Assembly: GCA_026120185.1 (NCBI GenBank)
Contig: JANUWF010001101.1
Coordinates: forward strand, 4,960,001 to 5,024,000
Length of the DNA stretch: 64,000 nt
Reading direction: 5' to 3'
From: Voacanga thouarsii
Lineage: Eukaryota; Streptophyta; Magnoliopsida; Gentianales; Apocynaceae
Position numbers and translations under genes: made by a program. The notes below the pieces were generated by a model. That model was not told the DNA's origin. It saw only the letters and a list, made by a program, of their open reading frames with translations, and made no database searches. Shown here in pieces: positions 11,839-22,214 of the stretch; position 1 is the first letter of the stretch, and every line of letters starts with the position of its first letter.

Positions 11839-12925
11839 TGCAAGTTCCGCAATCCTTGCCTTCGGCTATACGGTCTCTTGTGCCAGGGACTACGCCTTAC
11901 AGCACGTCACCCGTGTCATGTCGAAACGGTGAGTAGCGTACAAATGTATCTCACCTTGCACTTAGGGATCTTTTACTTGCCACCATAAGCTAAGGGTCTC
12001 AATACTGACGTCAATCACCATCAAGGTGGCAAGGGATTGAACACACCGAGTGTACCCGCCTGGTATCATGTGAACAATCCACTATCATAATCAATAGGCA
12101 ATTGCTAGGCTCAAAACGGCTAGCCAGGATAACTCATCTCAATGTCTTGTCACCCTGTTTAAAGTAAGACAATCCCCAGAATTGATCAGGTTCCTTGGGG
12201 TCATCTAACTCTAACATGGGCTAGTACAAAGATCAAAGTTCTTGCTGAATACTCAACATCACCAACTCCGTCTGACTAATTAGGCCAGAAGGTTATCTGA
12301 TCTCACATAATTTTCATATCAAAACAGTTTTGGGACAAAACAATATTTTTCCAAAATCATGTTGAAACTAGATAAAAGGGTTCTATTCATACATCAAAAC
12401 ATGTTTCCAAGAGTATCCGGGTCATTTTTCCCATACTCGATCACAAAAGTCATTTCCAAGGGTATTCAGGTCATTTTACCCTTACCCGATTTGAAAATTA
12501 TTTACAAGAGTTCTAATAAAGATATTTCGGTCATTTACCAAATACCCGAATTCCAAAGGTTTTCATAAAATATTCCAATAAGGACATTTGGAACATTTTC
12601 CAAATACTCGTTTCCAAAAAGGAACTCATTTAAGGAAATCCAGAATTCTAATCTCAAAAGAGGATTAAATTCAATGTTTCCAAACATATTTCTATAAAAT
12701 GTTCCAAACGGTAAATAATATAGCATTTTCATGAAAAAATAATGCACACTAACTTTAAAAGAGTTTTAGAAATCCAAGGGACTCACCTCGTGTCCTAAGC
12801 AATTATTTCCGTTCATGGCCATTTAACCTTCGTTTCTACCGTTTTCGATGTTCCGTTGACCGTTTATTGCTAAACCTACATTAAACATCGTTTTCGGGTC
12901 AATTCGTGTTTAGTTGAAAAATAGC

Positions 12926-13008
12926 CGACGGTTAGCCAACGGTCAACCGTCGTTTAGCCGATAGGGCCGATGGTTAGCCAACGAGGCCAATGGTTAGCCG
13001 TCGGTCAA
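12926..13008 (-). repeat. Short internal repeats in the solo LTR
   Basis: The core GGTTAGCCAACG and variants (GGTTAGCCGTCGG, GGTCAACCGTCG) recur at least four times within about 85 bases. This looks like local duplication within the LTR. Confidence 0.5.
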
Positions 13009-13204
13009 GGAAAATGTTTAACTTTCGTTCGCGTCGTTTGATCAATTCTTTCGTTTTCCTTTTTCCACATCCTTCCTCCCTTCATAAACAAGGGATTCAC
13101 TTCATGTTTTCCTAATTAATTTATCCAAAATCACATAAATAGTCACCCTTAATTCCATTCATTTTTGGACTACTTTTTGGAATGTCACTGGTTTGACACA
13201 CCAT

Positions 13205-13700
13205 TTTGTTTTACATATCACTTTCAATTTACAGCTCCGATTTGGCTCCATGATATACTAAAATGACCGTAAGACTCTTAAATTTAATTCAATATAGGCC
13301 ATTTTTAGAGTTCTAGTTCCAGTATCATGGTACTGGGCAAAAACAGCCTCAGTAGTTTTGACTTAGTTTCCCTATTCATTCTTTCCTTAACATTCTGCAA
13401 TTTTCCAGTTTGACACCCTAACTTGTTTTGCCCATAACTTTTAATTTACAAATCCAAATGTTGTCAAACCAATTGTAAAATATCCTTAAGACATTCCTTT
13501 ACAAGTTCCAATTCATGGAGTACCAATTCCATTGTCCATTTTGTTCAGTTTTGAACATAAAGATCCAGTAGTAAAATCCAGTTACTGATTTGGCACCTTT
13601 TACTATTTTCACCATAACTTTTGATCCGTAAACCCGATTAACCTCAAAATTATTCTAAAATGTCTCTATGATCCTTAGCTACAAATATATATGACTTCTT
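13205..13700 (-). repeat. Three diverged internal repeats of about 200 bp in the solo LTR
   Basis: Segments near 13216, 13431 and 13611 share a pattern: the plus strand reads CATAACTTTTAATTTACA or similar, then a TCC- or CCC-type core, then AAAATG and a run toward AAGACT or TGATCC. Spacing is about 180-215 bases. This is repeat structure inside the LTR, not a gene. Confidence 0.45.
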
Positions 13701-14086
13701 TGTTCAAATCCAGAAATGTTACAGATTTACTGAACATAAAATCTCCTAGAATTTTCTGCACACAAGCACAGCTTTCACACAACTTCACCTAACTAGTTTC
13801 CATAATTCACACAAAAACTTCTCATAATATATATACCAAAATGATCTCCATGATTTATATAATAACTTTACTTTAAGCAAGGTAGATCGTTACCTTTTCT
13901 TTGCTGTGTTTGGAGGCTGAATAGTCCAAGCATCTTCTTGCTTTTCTGTCTCTCTTTTTCTCCTCTCTATTTTCGATTTCTCTCTCTCTTTCTTCTCTAT
14001 TTCCTTTTCTTTTCTCTTCTCTCTTTTCTCTATTGTTTGCTCCAAAATTCTGTCTATCTAGAGCCATTTTAGTTGGCCTTCATGGC

Positions 14087-14096
14087 CTATATATAG
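14087..14096 (-). promoter_or_regulatory. TATA-like box of the solo LTR
   Basis: On the minus strand the sequence is CTATATATAG, followed by GCCATGAAGGCC. It lies about 1 kb into the LTR, a sensible place for the element's RNA polymerase II promoter. Assignment rests on the motif only. Confidence 0.45.
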
Positions 14097-15120
14097 AGGA
14101 ATATGGTCTTCAAGTCAAAGGTTCATTAAATGGTCTCAAACATTTGGAAGCTCTTGATTGGTCCACCTAGCTACTTAGGTGTCATTTAGAATATTCAAGA
14201 ATTCTATGGTGATTTGGAAACTGTAGAAGCCCTTAGATCTTTATAGAATTCAAAAGAAAATTTTAGAATATCCTAGAAGGTCTTGGATTTATTTAGAACC
14301 TACAAGAGCATTGGTGATTCTTGTAAAAATCCCTAGAATTCTCAAGACTAATAGATATTTTCTAACCTTGCAAGGTTAACTTGCTCTAATCAAGTTTAAC
14401 TTAATTAAACTTGGTCAAATGAAGTCAAAAGGTGATCCAACTTGGTCAAGATTTTCATGCTTGTGGGCCATCCTTATTTATTTCTTGTGGGCCCTCTAAA
14501 TTATCTTAACTTATCATAACCAATCAAATAGAAACACTTGACCTCATTAACCAATCAAATAGAAGCACTTGTCTTCATTAACCAATTACTAAATGACACT
14601 TATTTTCATCCACTAATCATAAGAAGCCACACGTCCCATTTCCAACCGCAATTTCTATTTTCTTCAGAAATGACCAAAATCGGGTCCGTAATGGAAAAGT
14701 ATTTTATTTCACTATCCAACTCCAAAAATTCCACTGAATCCATTGGTAATACTTAAATTCTTTAATTCCCTCTCTACTTGGTCAAATTCGCGATCGAAGT
14801 CACGAACGCAGTCAAAATGACCAAAATGCCCTCGATACCCCGGGTGGCACAATTCGCACCAAAACGTGCATCTCATTGCACTAATCAATTTCTCTTTCTA
14901 GAGTACCCTAAAATTCTTATTTTGTTGATCTTAATAGTCTTCCAAAAATTTAGGGTATGGGTAGAACAAATCCAATAATTACATCCAAATCCCGACAAAA
15001 CTTTATTTTACCAAAGTATTCGTCTCATTATACCGATCAACTTTTGTTCTGTCCATTGATATAAATTCTTATCCCATTATAGGTAGTAGCAAATTGGAAG
15101 TAAAAAGGTGGGGTGTTACA

Positions 15121-15125
15121 CTATA
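15121..15125. repeat. Target site duplication CTATA (right)
   Basis: This is the right-hand partner of 11834-11838. Confidence 0.8.
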
Positions 15126-15436
15126 TACTGGAAGACCGAGAGTTCGGCGTTTACATACCTGCAAAGGAGGAGTAGGAGGCTTGCAGGAATCGCACCAGAG
15201 GCTTCTACCAGCACACCTACCTCAGTTGTGCACGTTCCAGTCTAGCCACCTTTGAGAACCAGAAGGAGAGGTAAAAATTTAAAAACCTTGGGATTTGGAC
15301 AGGGCGCAATCAGCACCGGCTAGGGCAACAGGAGCCGGCCCTGCCCTGGAATCCCTATTCTTGTGTTTTTCCATTTTTTATTTTTATGTTCACTTTCACT
15401 ACGTGCCCTGTGTTTTCTCACTTTCCTATGCTTTCA
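15121..15436 (+). repeat. A-related LTR fragment, right piece
   Basis: It aligns with 950-1245 of the A1 5' LTR, with shared words such as ACTGGAAGACCGAGAGTTCG and GGGATTTGGACAGGGCGCAA. The match ends at CTTTCA at the same point as the A1 LTR end. Element E's leader follows directly. This LTR could be a separate fragment or could be E's own 5' LTR. The weak match of the next bases (ATATGGTAATTC) to a tRNA-Met primer site does not settle it. Confidence 0.7.
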
Positions 15437-16440
15437 GTAATATGGTAATTCACGGTGACTGTTACTAAGGGGTCCAAACGTTAATCTGATTAATATTCAA
15501 AAATCAAAAGACAAAATCTCATTCAATGAGAGAAGGAAAAATCGGACCTCCGCCAAGGGCAGCGAACCCCGACTAACTATTCATTGTGTGTTATTCGTTA
15601 GCGTATTTTGGTTATAGTTGTGGATTGTTCTAAACAGTGCATAGCATGGCCTATTTTAACCTAATGTGATTGGCAGGTTTTATTCTGGTTGTTTTAAGTT
15701 GTAATTTTTTAAATACGGCCTGCGTGTCATTTTTTATTGTTGTAAAATTGTAGTTGCTTCCTAGAATAGGAATTATTTTATTTCACTATCCAATATAAAA
15801 GAAGATGGAGGCCTACAATTATAACCAAGGAGGAGTATACTGAAGGCATTAGAGAATGCTCAAAGAGTTCATATACCTAGATTGACCACCTTGACTTTGC
15901 TTGTGATGATCAATATAGGTTATGGGTCATGCTATGTCACTTTTATTTATTTCTTGTATGTATATTTGATATGTTTATTTTATGCTTACTACAATCAAAT
16001 TTTTATTTTAAAAAAAAGTTTTAAATGCCTTCCAAAATGAAACACTTATTATTACTTGGATCATTATATAGTCATTCATACCAAATTAAGATGCTTTTGA
16101 TTATCTAAGTGAGACAAGATGGAAAATGATCTTCCATATGTTTGATATGGTTTGATTTAACTAGGATATTAAAATGGTTTTGGACCTGAGACATTATATG
16201 AGATTTTTAGCCGGGACATTTGATGTCTATCTCATTAAATTTGAGTTTTATATAATTATAGATTAAAGCTAAAGCTTACTTGTGATTAAAATAAAATATT
16301 TAAAAAAAGAAAAAAAGTTTTTTTTTTTTTACCCACTAAGAAACATCAAAATATTGAAGTTTCAAAAGTTTAAATGCTTTTAGTGGGAGCTTTTCATTAA
16401 GGCCTCAAAATTAATTACTTTGCATATTTTGTATATAGAT
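15437..16440 (+). other. Leader of element E
   Basis: This is AT-rich untranslated sequence ahead of gag. It carries GGCCTGCGTGTC at 15717-15728, identical to a 12-base word in the D1 leader. A poly-A/poly-T patch lies near 16300-16330. No gene or clear primer-binding site is seen. Confidence 0.5.
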
Positions 16441-17325
16441 AATGACAATAAATAGTTGGAATAGCTCACTGCAATCTGTGCTCAAGAAAGATAAACTTAG
16501 TAGGACTAACTTTCTTGATTGGGCAAGTAACTTAAGAATAGTTCTTAAGTAAGAAAAAAAGCTCTATGTTCTTGAAAATCCTATTCCCTCTGCTCCTGCA
16601 AATAACACCCTAAGAGCTGAAAAAGATGCTTATAGTAAGTACAAAGATGACTCTAACGATGTTATCTGCCTTATGCTAGCAACTATGTACTCTGAACTTC
16701 AAAAACAGTTTAAAAAAGCAAAGGTATATGACATGATTTTGCATCTCAAGGAAATGTTCCAAGAGCAAGCACGACAAGAGAGATTTGAAACTCATAAGGC
16801 GTTAAATGCATTTAAGATGGTTTCTGGCACTTTGGTAAGTGCTCATGTCCTTAAAATGAAGGGCTATCTTGATCATCTTGAAAAGCTTGGTGTTCCTGTT
16901 AATCATGACATGGCCACGATTTGATCTTGGGCTCATTACCTCCTGAGTATGACCAATTTGTTATGAATTTTAACATGCATAATATGGAGAAATCCATTAC
17001 TGAATTGCATAGGATGCTAAAATAAACTGAACTGAATATTAAGAAGAATACTCCTAGTGTTCTAATGATTCAAAAAGGGAAAGGGAAAAAGAACAATCGA
17101 AAAGGCAAAGTCATAGCTAGTAAGGGTAAGGATAAGACTAAGTCCAAGTTCAAGCCCAAACCTAAGGCCAAGACATCAAATGAGGGAGTTTGCCACCATT
17201 GTGGTGAACAAGGACATTGGTTAAGAAATTGTAAGCTCTATTTGGAAGCAAGGAAGAAGGATAGTGAAACTACCGTTTCAAGTATTTTTGTTATAGAAAT
17301 TAATTTATCTACTTCTGATTCATAG
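16441..17325 (+). pseudogene. gag: E gag with zinc knuckle
   Basis: The frame starts near 16441 (MTINSWNSSL). It shows FLDWASNLRIVLK followed by a stop near 16550, then KLYVLENPIPSAPA. The capsid part (SELQKQFKKAKVYDMILHLK, about 16687-16750) and KMKGYLDHLEKLGVPV follow, with a frameshift near 16921. A lysine-rich linker leads to the zinc knuckle C-H-H-C-G-E-Q-G-H-W-L-R-N-C (about 17190-17235). Gag would package the element RNA. It is broken by at least three stops or shifts. Confidence 0.85.
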
Positions 17326-19025
17326 GTATTGGATACTAGTTGTGGATCTCACATTTGTGTAAATGTATAGGGTCTAAAAAAGAGTAGAGCCTTGGCAAAA
17401 GGCAAGATGGACCTACGAGTTGCGAATGGAGCAAAAGTTGCTGCAGTAGCTGTAGGAACTTTTGAATTAATTTTACCCAGTGGGCTTGTTTTAGAATTGA
17501 ATGATTGTTTTTTATGTTCATGCTATGAGTAAGAATATTATTTCAATTTTTTGTTTAGATTTAGAAGAATTTGTTATTAGGAATAACATTTGCTCCATTA
17601 ATAAAAATGGCATTTATTACGGAGATGCCTCATTATCAAATGTGCTCTATATTCTTAATCTTCGTGGACCTTCGAACAAGTCTATCTATAACATTAATAC
17701 TAAGAGATTGAAATCCAATGATTTAAATTAGACTTACTTCTGGCATTGTCATTTGGGCCATAAAAATGAGAAACGCATTACAAGGCTTCATAATGATGGG
17801 TTTCTAAATTCGTTTGATTTAGAATCGTACGAAACATTTGATTCTTGTTTATTAGGCAAAATGACAAATGCACCTTTTAAGGGACAAAAGGAAAGGGAAA
17901 CTAATTTATTGGACCTAATACATACTGATGTATATGGACCAATAAATACACATGTTAGAGGAGGATTTCAGTACTTCATTATATTTACGAATGATTTCAG
18001 TAGATATGGCTACCTATATCTGATGAAACATAAATCCGAATCGTTCTAAAAATTCAAATAATTTCAAAATAAAGTACAAAGTCAGCTTAGCAAAAGTATC
18101 AAAACACTTCGATCAAATTGAGGTGGCGAACACTTAAGTCACAAGTTTGACGAGCATCTTAAGAATTGTGAAATTATCTCCTAATTAACTCCACCAGGAA
18201 CACCCCAATAGAATGGTGTATCTGAACGGAGAAATCGGACCTTATTAGATGTGGTTCGATCTATGATGAGTCAAACAAATCTTCCAATCTCTTTTTGGAG
18301 TTATATCCTAGAGACTATAGCGTTCATACTCAACGGGTTCCATCTAAATCAGTTCAAAAAATACCATATGAGATATGGATTGGGATACGACCTAGTTTGT
18401 CGTCTCTGAAGATTTGGGGTTGCGAAATTTATGTAAAGCGTTTATTATCTGATAAACTTGTACTAAAATCAGATAAATGCATATTTGTGGGGGTATCCAA
18501 AGGAAACTAAAGGATACCAATTTTATCTCCCAAAAGAAAATAGAGTAATTGTTGTACGAAATAGATTCTTTCTTGAAAAGGAATTTGTTTCCAAAAGAAT
18601 CAGTGGGAGTAAAATAAATCTTGATGAGATTCAAGAGCCATAATTAGTATCTGAACCAAATAATGAACCTCGATTAGGTGACTCACAAGTCCAAGGTAAG
18701 CCTAGTTCTATAAAACAAGGACCTCGAAGATTTGATAGGGTTCAACAACCTAGAGATATGGATTTCTTATCAATGATGTTTACAATGTGGAGCTCATGGC
18801 TAATAATGAGCCCACTTCCTATCAGGAAGTCATTAAAAGTTCCGACTCTGGAAGATGGCTAAAGGCCATGAAGTTTGAGATGCAATCCATGTATGATAAC
18901 CAAGTCTGGACTTTGGTTAATCCACCTGAAGGTTCAAAAACCATTAGGTGTAAATGGTTTTTCAAAAAGAAAATAGACATAGAGGAAAATGTGCATACTT
19001 ATAAAGCACGACTAGTAGTAAAAGG
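17326..19025 (+). pseudogene. pol: E pol: protease, integrase, start of reverse transcriptase
   Basis: The protease motif is altered to VLDTSCGSHIC (compare LDTGCGSH in D). The integrase zinc region (FWHCHLGHKNEKRIT) and core (HTDVYGPINTHVRGG, FSRYGYLYLMKHKSE) follow in broken frames with stops near 17730, 18048 and 18120. The RT starts with NQVWTLVNPPEGSKTIRCKW and ends at KARLVVKG (19025). At that point the reading frame runs into the reverse strand of a D-type LTR. It is non-functional. Confidence 0.87.
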
Positions 19026-20163
19026 TGTAGGATTTCTATCATGCATAATCAGATTAAGCGTAGCGAAAAACAACAAGAAATCCAAGCCATGGATCACGGG
19101 TTTGCAATAGAAATGGGAAAAAGGAGAAGATTGCGTTTATTACCTCGTGAAGCCGGAATTAAAAAATTTTAGAAACAAGAATGCAGGCGCGATCCAGATT
19201 ATTTAAAACCGTTCACTGCAGCTCAACTGAAGTCCAAGAAAGAACTCCCTCTAATGATAATCCACACAAGGTTGAATGCTCACAATCTCACAATTCTATA
19301 ATAGTAGAATTCGGGAGGCTAGGGTTTTGATCAAGAAGAGAGACGGCTAGGGTTTGATCAAAAGAGAGGCAGAGAAACGGTTTCTCTGTTATTGCGTGAA
19401 TGGTCTGTCTCTCACCCTAAGGAAACCATTTCCTTATATTTATAGATTTATAATTACCATAAATTGCAACTTAGTCCTTCAACGTCTAATTGTCAACAAA
19501 TTGGTCCTTGAAGTTTACTTAATTACAATTAGGTCCCATGAATTATAACAAACTTATAATTCACCTATAAATATATTCCTTTCTCTTAATTAACCCCACA
19601 ATATTATCAAATAATATATTTGAGCATTCAAACCTTTACTGTGTGTGACCCATTAGGTTTCCTGGTCTTATTGGTAGCATAATATGAATTAATTCTAACA
19701 ATATTAGAATTAATAATCCTTAATAAAATAAAGAATTAAATTTATTAATTCTCTAATTAACAAATTCATATTTAGCATATCAAGAACGACATCTAGCAAT
19801 GACTCTTGACCACCCAAAAGTCCAGAAAGTCAAGTGGCTTGACATAAACCTTTTAATAGCAAATTATCAGTGCAATAAACTCCTTTCAATATACAATATC
19901 TCATTCGATCTAGAGCATGAAATTAGTGCCAACTCCCTCCAGAATATTATTAATTTTGGCCCGAATATTTTAGTACTTGTTTAAGAAATCCATTACTCGA
20001 TATGTGTATCAATTGGAACCATTTCCATCATATAGTCGCCTTAGCCAAGGACTTCATGAGTAATGATTTCTACAAGTGGCCTTGAGATATACTTTCCTAC
20101 TATTAGGAGTGGTAAATCATTTATTTACCCTCTCAACTACTTTCGTTTACTTTACGTTGGACC
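19026..20163 (-). repeat. Minus-strand D-family LTR, truncated by the A array
   Basis: It begins TGTAGGATTTCTATCATGCA, the reverse complement of the D2 LTR end. It follows the D LTR to ACTTTACGTTGGACC at 20163. The full D LTR is about 1.69 kb, so about 0.55 kb is missing at the point where the A array starts. It sits inside the E reverse transcriptase. Whether it was a solo LTR or part of a whole element cannot be told. Confidence 0.88.
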
Positions 20164-22192
20164 TGAGGGAATACAGAAACAGGGGAGCCATGGACGGAAA
20201 AAAAAAACAGAGAGAAAAATTAAACGCGAGCCTTAAAGGCTATGCAGAAGCGTGAGGATCATACCTTTGCATTCGTTAACCCTCCTAGGTTGCGTAGGAA
20301 TAGATTGAACGGCTGGAATCGCCTTGCTTTGCACACTTGAAGGAGCTTCCGGTTGAACACCCGCTAGCCTTCGACTTCGCCTTGTTTGCATTAACGCTTA
20401 GCTCTCCAGCTCTCGGGATATTCCTCAGCCTAACCTCTAGTTGGTGAACACAATGGGAAAGAGAAACGGTCTCAATTCTCCTTGGTTCGCTCGCTATTGG
20501 TTAGCCAAGAACAAGGAGAAAACGAGAAGAAGAAAAATGTGAGAGAGCAAGAGAGAGACGTGAGTGCTTGAGGCTAGGAAAAGAATTATGGTTTTTTCTT
20601 TTCAAAGAGTTGTTTATCTTTTTTTAGCCTAAACTAGGTCTCTCAATCTCTGATAAACATATCCCCGGGATTTCAAAACACCCGGATGTTATTCTGAAAA
20701 ACAATTTGGCCTAACCTTAAACTCCTCTTAACCGTATCTGGAAAAAAACCCTAAGGTCCAAGCTATTGGGCCAGATAAATATTTATTATTTTTCTTGGAC
20801 CCAAAAGGCCCAAAATAATAAATATTAATTATTTATTTCTAGGGCTTACATAAGTAACCCAATAAATAATTATTGAGCCCAAATGAACCATAATAATTAA
20901 TCTTTAATTATTTATTTCTTGGGCCAATATAAATAACCCAATAAAAAATTAAACATTAATTATTTTCCCTAGTTTAAGCCCAGGTTAATTTCTTAATTAT
21001 TCATACTGGACCTAGGCCCTGAATAATTAATTAACCAAATAAACTAGATAATTAATTTCTCTCAACTCCTATTTTATTTATTTATTTATTTTATTCCAGT
21101 CCAATAATAAATTAGACTTCCTGAATAAAATAAAATAAAATAAAATAAAAAAAAATCCTCTTCAACTGAGACCAATTCCTCAACCCAAAAATAGTTAAGA
21201 CTTACGGGCTATCCCGAGGACCAAAAAGACACATCGCCTTGGCTGCTAAAATGACCAAAATACCCCTGCTACATAAATAGCTGTATTTTGCATTTTAAAT
21301 ATTTCCTAATATTACCATAAGGAAATATTGACCTCAAGGACAATGCTGCATTCGCAAAGTCTCCGACCTACAAGTGAAATGACTAAAATATCCCTCTACA
21401 CATCGCCGTACATTTAGAGAAGAAGAAGTGTACTAACACCCCCCTAAATGACATCTACCATCCTTAGGCTTCTAGTCCAATGGTCCACGACTTCCTGGAA
21501 TGTTTCCGCTTTCTAAGGGAGCTACCCTAAAGCAAATATCCAAGTCATGTTTCCCAGGGCCCTGGATAATTTAGACCATTCGGACAACCACAAGGGGCGA
21601 TATAGTGCAGAAACTATCTTGTATAAGTCTGTCTTAACTAGCTAGTCACACATACCCAACATGCAAGTATATTGGCCCTACGATAGAACCTCAACTACAG
21701 CAAATCAAAGTATATGCTTCCAGTTTCGCTAGACCACTAACTCATACTCAAGTCGTAGAGTACTAGTCCACGTTGTAGCGGTAGTAGTCTAGGTTTCTAC
21801 CATATAGTACTTTGAGAAACCACTACTACAAGTCCTGTTCTACGTATTCGAAATACGCTTATGTCATGAAGTGAGTGGACTACCCACTGGCTAAAGGTAA
21901 GCCATTCCCCATTTGAAATTCATAACATAATAACCTAAACATGATGAGGTTCCCAGTCTCATCAATAGGTTAAGAACAAGTGTTTATGTGTTAAATAACC
22001 CGTGATCCATACCTTACTGTGAAAGACCACCATTCACATGGATCACTTATTTAAACACAATGAGTCTGTTCCAAACGAAAATCGTGCACAAACAAAAAGT
22101 AAATTCACAAACAATTTCTGAAAATAAATTCTTTCATTAAAATATTCGATTTTACATCAGAAACCTAGTCTAAGAGGGCATACAATCCAAGA
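20164..22192 (-). repeat. LTR 1 of the A array (3' LTR of copy B)
   Basis: It is about 2,029 bp, starting TGAGGGAATAC and ending CCAAGA on the plus strand (the other copies end CCAACA). The last base pair of the consensus end is changed. It is very similar to LTR 2 by eye, with scattered substitutions and a longer TAAAA repeat near 21127-21155. The polypurine tract of copy B (CTCCCACTTGC on the plus strand) adjoins it. Confidence 0.92.
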
Positions 22193-22214
22193 ATCTCCCA
22201 CTTGCACTCTAAGA

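Larger units (their letters stand above)
11839..15120 (-). mobile_element. Solo LTR, 3.28 kb, probably Ty3/gypsy type
   Basis: On the minus strand it starts TGTAACACCCCACC and ends GGAACTTGCA. It is flanked on both sides by the 5-bp direct repeat CTATA (11834-11838 and 15121-15125). There is no coding sequence, so it is a lone LTR left by LTR-LTR recombination. The TGTAACACCCC start and great length resemble chromovirus (Tekay/Del) LTRs, but that lineage call is inference. It contains several internal repeat patterns and a TATA-like box on the minus strand. Confidence 0.8.
15437..19025 (+). mobile_element. Ty1/copia retrotransposon E (Angela-like), heavily decayed, 3' end lost
   Basis: This is a plus-strand element with leader, gag, protease, integrase and part of reverse transcriptase. 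It stops in the reverse transcriptase at KARLVVKG, where a minus-strand D-type LTR begins. Protein words are close to D (DLRVANGAKVAAVAVGTF) but clearly diverged. The remaining RT, RNase H and 3' LTR do not appear later in the window. It is the oldest insertion of this nested group by position. Confidence 0.85.

Noticed and set aside
13873..14067. Arg/Glu/Lys-rich minus-strand frame in the solo LTR
   Set aside because: It is a simple CTCT/TTCT tract translated in one frame, low-complexity with no coding signal.
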